The position numbers and the translations under genes were made by a program. A model generated the notes under the pieces. That model did no database searches, was not told the origin of the DNA, and saw only the letters and a list, made by a program, of their open reading frames with translations. This document shows positions 58,140 through 64,000 of a stretch of DNA of 64,000 bases, in pieces (within the stretch, counting starts at the first letter, position 1; every line of letters begins with the position of its first letter). Source of the DNA: Arthrobacter sp. MYb23 (GTDB lineage Bacteria; Actinomycetota; Actinomycetes; Actinomycetales; Micrococcaceae). The stretch spans positions 81,681 to 145,680 of the forward strand of contig NZ_PCPR01000009.1 in NCBI RefSeq assembly GCF_002979775.1, in the 5' to 3' direction.

Positions 58140-59935
58140 TGAGTTTTTCTCCGCAGAACCCCAGCCAGTACTTCACTCCGAAGAACACCTTCGAGTTGAA
58201 CGCCCCAGGTCTCCAGCATGATCCACACTGGTACCGCAAGGCAGTCTTCTATGAGGTACTGGTGCGGGCTTTTGCGGATGCCAACGGGGATGGTTCCGGC
58301 GACTTCCACGGCCTGATCGAAAAACTGGATTACCTCCAGTGGTTGGGCGTCGACTGCCTGTGGTTGCCGCCGTTCTTCCATTCCCCGTTGCGCGACGGCG
58401 GTTACGATATCGCTGACTACACGTCCGTGCTGGACGAGTTCGGCACCATCAGCGACTTCAAGAGGTTGGTTGCCGAGGCCCACGCGCGTGGCGTCCGGGT
58501 GATCATCGACCTGCCGTTGAACCACACCTCGGACCAGCATCCGTGGTTCCAGGAATCGCGGAAGGACCCCACGGGCCCCTACGGCGATTTCTATGTGTGG
58601 AGCGATACTGACGAGAAGTACCAGGACGCGCGCATCATCTTTGTTGACACCGAAGAGTCCAACTGGACGTTCGACCCCATTCGCCGGCAGTTTTTCTGGC
58701 ACCGCTTCTTCAGCCACCAGCCGGACCTGAACTTCGAGAACCCCGCAGTTATCGAGGCGCTCTACGATGTCATCCGGTTTTGGCTGGACCAGGGCATCGA
58801 TGGCTTCCGCGCTGACGCCATTCCCTACCTGTTCGAAGAAGACGGCACCAACTGCGAGAACCTGCCGGCCACGCACACCTTCCTGCAGGACCTTCGCCGG
58901 ATGGTGGACTCGAGCTACCCCGGGCGGGTGATCATTGCCGAGGCAAACCAGCCGCCTCATGAGGTGGTGGAGTACTTCGGCACCGAGGAAGCCCCCGAAT
59001 GCCATATGGCCTTCCATTTCCCCATCATGCCGAGGCTTTACTACGCCTTGCGGGACCAGAAGGCGGCTCCCATCATTGAGACCCTGTGGAACACCCCGGA
59101 GATTCCCAAGGGGGCGCAGTGGGGGACTTTCCTGAGGAACCACGACGAACTGACACTGGAGATGGTGCCCGCCGAGGAACGCGCCGCCATGCTGGGCTGG
59201 TACGCCCCGGACCCGCGGATGCGGGCCAACATCGGTATTCGACGCCGGTTGGCGCCGCTGCTGGATAACTCCCGTTCGGAGATCGAGCTGATCAATGCGT
59301 TGCTGCTGTCCCTGCCCGGCAGCCCGTTCCTGTACTACGGCGATGAGATCGGCATGGGAGACAACATTTGGCTCGATGACCGCGATGCCGTGCGGACACC
59401 CATGCAGTGGAACCCCGACCGCAACGCGGGTTTCTCCGGAGCTGACCCGGGCCAGCTTTACCTGCCGGTCATCCAGTCGCTGGTCTACAACTACAGCATG
59501 GCCAACGTTGAGGCCGAGGCCGCACATTCGGGCTCTCTGCTGCGCTGGACCCGCCAGATCCTCAGCGTCCGGAAGAACCACCCGGTGTTTGGCCTGGGCG
59601 GCTTCCGGCACATCGAAGCGGACCATGAGGTGGTGCTCGCGTACGTTCGGGAATTGCCGGCGGGAAACCCCGAGGGGGAGGATGCCGAAACCATACTGTG
59701 CGTCTTCAACCTCTCACAGCACCCCGTGGCGGCAACGCTGGATATCCCTGAGTATGCGGGCCGGGGCCTGCGCGATATTTTCGGCGGCCAGCCTTTCCCG
59801 GCGGTCGGCGACAACGGTCATTTGACCGTGATGCTGGGTAGCCACAGCTTCTACTGGCTGCGGGTCCGCTCAGCATTTTCCAATCCCACGTCGCCTTATA
59901 CCCAGGCGATTCCCGTGGTGACCTCCAAAGGATGA
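58139..59935 (+). CDS. treS: Trehalose synthase (maltose alpha-D-glucosyltransferase)
   Basis: GH13 isomerase of 598 residues interconverting trehalose and maltose, feeding maltose to the maltokinase. VFYEVLVRAFADANGDGSGDF, IIDLPLNHTSDQHPWFQ, nucleophile Asp in GFRADAIPYLFEE, acid/base Glu in IIAEANQPP and FLRNHDEL for the third Asp. GTG at 58139 overlaps the glgE stop by 1 bp, indicating coupled translation. The maltokinase-branching enzyme gene starts 1 bp after the stop. Function firm. Confidence 0.96.
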   Translation: MSFSPQNPSQYFTPKNTFELNAPGLQHDPHWYRKAVFYEVLVRAFADANGDGSGDFHGLIEKLDYLQWLGVDCLWLPPFFHSPLRDGGYDIADYTSVLDEFGTISDFKRLVAEAHARGVRVIIDLPLNHTSDQHPWFQESRKDPTGPYGDFYVWSDTDEKYQDARIIFVDTEESNWTFDPIRRQFFWHRFFSHQPDLNFENPAVIEALYDVIRFWLDQGIDGFRADAIPYLFEEDGTNCENLPATHTFLQDLRRMVDSSYPGRVIIAEANQPPHEVVEYFGTEEAPECHMAFHFPIMPRLYYALRDQKAAPIIETLWNTPEIPKGAQWGTFLRNHDELTLEMVPAEERAAMLGWYAPDPRMRANIGIRRRLAPLLDNSRSEIELINALLLSLPGSPFLYYGDEIGMGDNIWLDDRDAVRTPMQWNPDRNAGFSGADPGQLYLPVIQSLVYNYSMANVEAEAAHSGSLLRWTRQILSVRKNHPVFGLGGFRHIEADHEVVLAYVRELPAGNPEGEDAETILCVFNLSQHPVAATLDIPEYAGRGLRDIFGGQPFPAVGDNGHLTVMLGSHSFYWLRVRSAFSNPTSPYTQAIPVVTSKG

Positions 59936-59936
59936 G

Positions 59937-62900
59937 ATGAGCAAGGAAAACTTGAACCCCTCCATTGAAGGACTTCTCAGGACCTGGCTGCCAGGCAAGC
60001 GCTGGTTCCCGGTTAAGAGCCCAGACTTTGCGCTGGAGCAGGTGGGTGGTTTCAGCCTCCCCCCTGCCAGCGGCACCCATACTGGCGTCGAGGCACAGTT
60101 CGAAGTGGTGCTGTTGGCGGTAACCCACCGAACGGCCGACGGCGGTTCGCGGACTGACGTTGTCCAGGTTCCGTTGAGCTACAGGAGCCAGCCGCTGCCG
60201 GAGGCCACAACAGCTTTGCTGGGGGAATTGGCGGATCCTCAACGGGGCCTGCGCTTCGTGTACGACGCCGTCTTCGATCCCGGCTTCGTCACTGCCTGGC
60301 TGGAACTTATGCGCAGTGAAGGAACTGTGCCAGCTCAAGGGGCGGCTGCCGGTGCCCAGGGTCACCTGACTCGTGGCCGCGTCTCGCTCCCCGGGCATCC
60401 CACGTCCGTGAAGGTCCTCTCCGGAGAGCAGTCCAACACCTCAGTCATCATCGACGACGGCGGTTCGGCAGCGATCGTCAAAATCTTCCGCGTGCTTGCC
60501 GCCGGTAAGAATCCTGAGGTGGAACTTGGCGCCGCCCTGACGGCGGCCGGGACCACCGAGGTTCCCGCGACGCTCGGATGGATCAGCGGCTCGTGGGATG
60601 GACCGGCGTCGAACGGTTCCACAGCATCGAACGGTTCCGCACTGGCCGCCGGCGAGCTGGCTGTTGCCCACGAGTTCCTCCTCGGAGGCTTGGACGCCTG
60701 GCGCCTGGCAGTAGAGGCAGCCGCGGCCGGCAAGGATTTCACGGCAGAAGCCCGCGGCCTCGGCGCTGCCACAGCCACGGTTCACGCCAGGCTCGCGGAA
60801 ACGTTCGGCACCCTGGACGGACAGGAACAGGGGCCGGAGATCATCGCCACAGTAGACCGGCGAGTCCGGGGATCGTGGGCGGAAGCCTCGTCCGCCGTCG
60901 GGCCCCATGACCAACAACTCGATTCGTTGCTGGCGGCACTGGATCCCCGGGACGTCGGCCAGTTGCAGCGCGTCCACGGCGACCTCCACCTGGGCCAGAT
61001 CCTTTTGGTTCCCGGCGCTGAGGGACAGCCGGGACGGTGGGCCATCCTCGACTTCGAGGGCGAGCCGCTCCGGACCATTGATGAGCGCAATTCTCCCGAT
61101 CTTCCTTTGCGGGATGTCACCGGAATGCTGCGCTCCTTCGACTACGCAGCCGGTGCCGCCACGCGCGAAAACGCCGGTGCCCGGGTTCCCGAAACCTGGG
61201 TGGATGACTGCGCTGCCGCGTTCCTTGAGGGTTACAGCGAGGTCACCCCGGGAACCATTGACCGCCGCTCGCCGCTCTTTGTGGCATTGTGGCTGGACAA
61301 GGCCTTATACGAGGTTGTTTACGAGTTGCGGAACCGGCCCGACTGGCTGTCGATCCCGGTGAACGCATCCCGACGAATCCTCGACAATACAAGCCGCGGC
61401 AAGCATGCGGCAGCTACAGCGGAAGGTAATGACATGACTGGCTCTGCACGCACCGAACGGCCCCGTATTCCCCTGCATGTGGACTCCGAGACCTTGGAAC
61501 GCGTGGCGGCCGGCGCCTACCATGCACCACACTCTGTGCTTGGCGCCCACCTGGACGATCACGGCCACGTCACCATCCGTACCGTGAAGCACCTCGCGAA
61601 GTCCGTGGCTGTTGTGACGGAAGCTGGTCGCACCGACATGACCCATGAGGCGCACGGCGTTTGGACCGCAGTCCTGGAACCGCTGCAGGCCGGCCACGTG
61701 CCTGATTATCGTTTGGAAGTGGTGTACGACGTCGAACCCGTCACCATTGATGACCCGTACCACTACCTGCCTACCGTAGGTGAGGTGGATCTGCACCTGA
61801 TCGGGGAAGGCCGCCACGAACGCCTCTGGGACGTCCTGGGGGCACACGTCCAGCACTATCGCTCCGCGTTGGGCGAGGTGGACGGAGTCTCCTTCGCCGT
61901 GTGGGCCCCCAACGCCCAGGCTGTCCGCGTGAAGGGCGACTTCAACGGGTGGGATGGCCGGTCCCATGGGATGCGGTCCTTGGGTTCCTCCGGTGTGTGG
62001 GAACTCTTCATCCCGGGCGTTGTAGCAGGGGCGTGCTACAAATACGAGATCCTCACCAAGGCGGGTCACTGGGTGGAAAAAGCCGACCCCTTGGCCTTCG
62101 GTACCGAGGTTCCGCCGCTGACTGCCTCACGTGTGGTGGACGCCAGTTACCGGTTCAAGGACGCGGAATGGATGAGCGCCCGTGCCGCGAAGGACCCGCA
62201 CAATTCGCCAATGAGCGTCTACGAGGTCCACCTGGGCTCCTGGCGGCTGGGCCTTGGCTACAAGGAGCTTGCCAAGGAACTCGTGGACTATGTTAAGTGG
62301 CTCGGGTTCTCCCACGTTGAGTTCATGCCCGTAGCGGAGCACCCCTTCGGTGGTTCATGGGGCTACCAAGTCACCTCTTATTTCGCTCCAACCTCACGGT
62401 TCGGACACCCGGACGAGTTCCGGTTCCTGGTGGATTCCCTCCACCAGGCCGGCATCGGCGTCCTCCTTGACTGGGTCCCGGCCCACTTCCCCAAAGACTC
62501 CTGGGCGCTGGCACAATTCGACGGCCAGCCGCTGTACGAGCACTCGGACCCTGCCTTGGGCGAACACCCGGACTGGGGAACCCTGATCTTCGACTTCGGG
62601 CGCAGCGAGGTCCGGAACTTCCTGGTGTCCAACGCCCTGTACTGGCTGGAGGAATTCCACATCGATGGCCTGCGGGTAGATGCGGTGGCCTCCATGATCT
62701 ACCTGGACTACTCCCGTGAAGAGGGGCAGTGGAAGCCCAACAAGTTCGGTGGCCGTGAGAACCTCGAAGCCATTTCCTTCATGCAGGAAGTCAACGCCAC
62801 CGTCTACAAGTCCCACCCCGGCGCCATCATCATTGCCGAGGAATCCACCGCCTTCCCTGGTGTTACGGCACCCACCAACCACGGAGGGCTTGGCTTCGGG

Positions 62901-63644
62901 CTCAAATGGAACATGGGCTGGATGCATGACTCGCTCAAGTACATTTCCGAAGACCCCATCAACCGCAAGTGGCACCACGGCACCATCACGTTCTCCTTGG
63001 TCTACGCCTTCACTGAGAACTTCCTGCTGCCCATCAGCCACGACGAAGTAGTTCACGGCAAAGGTTCCATGCTGCGGAAGATGCCGGGTGACCGGTGGCA
63101 GCAACTGGCCAACCTGCGTGCCTTCTTCGCGTACCAGTGGGCGCATCCGGGCAAGCAGCTCATCTTCATGGGCACTGAGTTTGGTCAGGAAGCGGAATGG
63201 TCCGAACAGTACGGGCTGGACTGGTTCCTCGCTGACATTCCTGCGCACCGCGGACTGCAGCTCCTCATCAAGGATCTCAACGAGCTCTACACCTCAACCC
63301 CGGCCCTTTACCAGCGGGACAACGAGGCCGGCGGTTTCCAGTGGATCAATGGTGGGGATGCCGATCACAACGTCCTCACATTCATCCGCTGGGGTCACGA
63401 CGGCAAGCCGTTGGTTTGCGCAGTGAACTTCTCGGGTGGTCCGCACAAGGATTACATCCTGGGCGTGCCGGCAGCGGGGGAGTGGGTGGAAGTCCTCAAC
63501 ACCGACGCTGAGACGTACGGCGGCTCCGGGGTTGTCAACGCAGGGTCGCTGAAGGCTTCGACGCCGGGCACTGACGGGCAGCCTGCGGCGCTGACCGTGA
63601 CGTTGCCTCCGCTTGGCGCTTCCTGGTTCGCGCCGGCCGAGTAG
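59937..63644 (+). CDS. glgB: Bifunctional maltokinase / 1,4-alpha-glucan branching enzyme
   Basis: Fusion of 1235 residues. Residues of about 1-480 are maltokinase (Mak/Pep2): WFPVKSP, VHGDLHLGQILL (about 345) and ILDFEGEP, making maltose 1-phosphate for GlgE. Residues of about 500-1235 are GlgB (GH13_9): a CBM48-like segment, FAVWAPNAQAVRVKGDFNGW, nucleophile in DGLRVDAVASM (about 911), acid/base in IIAEESTAFPG (about 967) and ISHDEVVHGKGS. ATG at 59937 follows AAAGGATGAG at the treS stop. An in-frame ATG at 61434, with GGAAGG 7 nt upstream, could start a free GlgB of 736 residues, the normal length of GlgB alone. Confidence 0.95.
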   Translation: MSKENLNPSIEGLLRTWLPGKRWFPVKSPDFALEQVGGFSLPPASGTHTGVEAQFEVVLLAVTHRTADGGSRTDVVQVPLSYRSQPLPEATTALLGELADPQRGLRFVYDAVFDPGFVTAWLELMRSEGTVPAQGAAAGAQGHLTRGRVSLPGHPTSVKVLSGEQSNTSVIIDDGGSAAIVKIFRVLAAGKNPEVELGAALTAAGTTEVPATLGWISGSWDGPASNGSTASNGSALAAGELAVAHEFLLGGLDAWRLAVEAAAAGKDFTAEARGLGAATATVHARLAETFGTLDGQEQGPEIIATVDRRVRGSWAEASSAVGPHDQQLDSLLAALDPRDVGQLQRVHGDLHLGQILLVPGAEGQPGRWAILDFEGEPLRTIDERNSPDLPLRDVTGMLRSFDYAAGAATRENAGARVPETWVDDCAAAFLEGYSEVTPGTIDRRSPLFVALWLDKALYEVVYELRNRPDWLSIPVNASRRILDNTSRGKHAAATAEGNDMTGSARTERPRIPLHVDSETLERVAAGAYHAPHSVLGAHLDDHGHVTIRTVKHLAKSVAVVTEAGRTDMTHEAHGVWTAVLEPLQAGHVPDYRLEVVYDVEPVTIDDPYHYLPTVGEVDLHLIGEGRHERLWDVLGAHVQHYRSALGEVDGVSFAVWAPNAQAVRVKGDFNGWDGRSHGMRSLGSSGVWELFIPGVVAGACYKYEILTKAGHWVEKADPLAFGTEVPPLTASRVVDASYRFKDAEWMSARAAKDPHNSPMSVYEVHLGSWRLGLGYKELAKELVDYVKWLGFSHVEFMPVAEHPFGGSWGYQVTSYFAPTSRFGHPDEFRFLVDSLHQAGIGVLLDWVPAHFPKDSWALAQFDGQPLYEHSDPALGEHPDWGTLIFDFGRSEVRNFLVSNALYWLEEFHIDGLRVDAVASMIYLDYSREEGQWKPNKFGGRENLEAISFMQEVNATVYKSHPGAIIIAEESTAFPGVTAPTNHGGLGFGLKWNMGWMHDSLKYISEDPINRKWHHGTITFSLVYAFTENFLLPISHDEVVHGKGSMLRKMPGDRWQQLANLRAFFAYQWAHPGKQLIFMGTEFGQEAEWSEQYGLDWFLADIPAHRGLQLLIKDLNELYTSTPALYQRDNEAGGFQWINGGDADHNVLTFIRWGHDGKPLVCAVNFSGGPHKDYILGVPAAGEWVEVLNTDAETYGGSGVVNAGSLKASTPGTDGQPAALTVTLPPLGASWFAPAE

Positions 63645-63710
63645 TCTGGGCCGATCGCAGCCGTCTGAGTGCTTGCAGCAGTGACCGGGGGCAGTAGCTC
63701 CTCGGATGAT

Positions 63711-63740
63711 GAGGGTCCGGAGCAATGGTTCCGGGCCCTC
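63711..63740 (+). terminator. Terminator of the glgE-treS-mak/glgB operon
   Basis: GAGGGTCCGGA (63711-63721) pairs with TCCGGGCCCTC (63730-63740) with one G-U, followed by TTCCCTTTGTTTCC. It lies 67 bp after the stop codon and before the rRNA promoter. Confidence 0.75.
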
Positions 63741-63794
63741 TTCCCTTTGTTTCCGGGATTTTGCTCGGAAGAGAGGGTGTGTCGTTGACCGGTT

Positions 63795-63823
63795 TTGCCA
63801 TCCCGGGGAAGTAGGGGTATAGT
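63795..63823 (+). promoter_or_regulatory. Strong promoter, probably of an rRNA operon
   Basis: TTGCCA (63795-63800) and TATAGT (63818-63823) are separated by exactly 17 bp, close to the sigma-70 type consensus. A TTGACC also lies 5 nt upstream at 63785. The promoter is followed by a non-coding leader rather than an ORF. Confidence 0.75.
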
Positions 63824-64000
63824 TAGTACCCGCGCTGCTCCACGAGTAGAGATCGCAAGCTGACAAGATACCGCAAGGAAAAATCAAGTCAAGCATGCCG
63901 ATTTGACTCGGAGGAAGCTAGCCGGTAAGTTTGAAAAGTTGCTCCGGAGCGATCCTGTCCCTTTGTGGGGGTTTGGTGGTGCCGGGTGTGTCTGTTGTTT
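63824..64000 (+). other. Probable rRNA operon leader (16S gene beyond the window)
   Basis: No coding sequence is visible in the last 177 bases. The text around GAAAAGTTGCTCCGGAGCGA and the final GGTGCCGGGTGTGTCTG resembles Arthrobacter pre-16S leader DNA as I recall it, which normally continues into an antitermination box (TTTGAGAACT) and the 16S rRNA. The gene itself is not in the window, so the call rests on resemblance and on the strong promoter. Confidence 0.65.

Noticed and set aside
58136..59626. 496-codon minus-strand frame opposite treS
   Set aside because: Antisense shadow of treS; no family match or binding site.

Overview
The window is high-GC DNA with gene content of a Micrococcaceae actinobacterium, most like Arthrobacter or Paenarthrobacter. 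The evidence is a CarD regulator, a SenX3-RegX3/PhoU phosphate module, a proteasome activator (Bpa) ending in GQYL, the GlgE glycogen/trehalose pathway, frequent GTG/TTG starts and three tRNAs without an encoded CCA. No prophage, insertion sequence or CRISPR array is visible. Most of it is core chromosome, with small accessory modules (hipBA, an RNase/barstar pair, an amidase/M20 hydrolase locus).

Layout. 1-5 kb: 5' part of a phosphohexomutase (minus), a RecQ helicase fused to a phosphoribosyltransferase-like domain, and an MFS exporter. 5-9.5 kb: tRNA-Ser(GCT), a prolyl oligopeptidase and a divergent FAD/NAD(P)-binding protein. 9.5-17 kb: a tandem glycine riboswitch controlling cycA, a 1510-residue secreted nuclease/5'-nucleotidase, a VOC protein and tRNA-Ser(TGA). 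17-24 kb: quinone oxidoreductase with a PadR regulator, cstA-ybdD, bpa with a partner of unknown function, and an aldo-keto reductase. 24-29.4 kb: a double-domain AsnC/Lrp regulator, an amidase, two membrane proteins and an M20 amidohydrolase, together a likely amide or N-acyl compound uptake and hydrolysis locus. 29.5-33.4 kb: a DUF6226-like protein, the hipBA toxin-antitoxin pair with an operator array, tRNA-Thr(CGT) and a phosphonatase-like HAD protein. 33.4-38.5 kb: TAP-like peptidase, holB, tmk, and a divergent transsulfuration enzyme with a small membrane protein. 38.5-43.7 kb: a methyltransferase divergent from gpmA, then phoU divergent from senX3-regX3 with a candidate PHO box between them, and a lipoprotein. 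43.9-48.8 kb: carD, ispD-ispF-lipoprotein, cysS, rlmB. 49-63.6 kb: a nitrilase-family hydrolase, glgX, the secreted RNase and its barstar, glgP, and divergently glgE-treS-(mak-glgB). The last 350 bases hold a strong promoter and what looks like the leader of an rRNA operon whose 16S gene lies beyond the window.

How the genes work together. TreS converts trehalose to maltose, the Mak half of the fusion makes maltose 1-phosphate, GlgE polymerises it and the GlgB half branches the glucan; GlgP and GlgX degrade it. The secreted nuclease/5'-nucleotidase can release nucleosides and phosphate from extracellular DNA, which fits the phosphate-sensing genes nearby, although no shared control is proven.

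A recurring feature is a TANNNT -10 element 5-7 nt upstream of an ATG or GTG with little or no Shine-Dalgarno sequence. At least twelve genes show it, suggesting widespread leaderless transcription, often from compact divergent promoters. Starts given here were chosen from such -10 elements or from clear ribosome binding sites.
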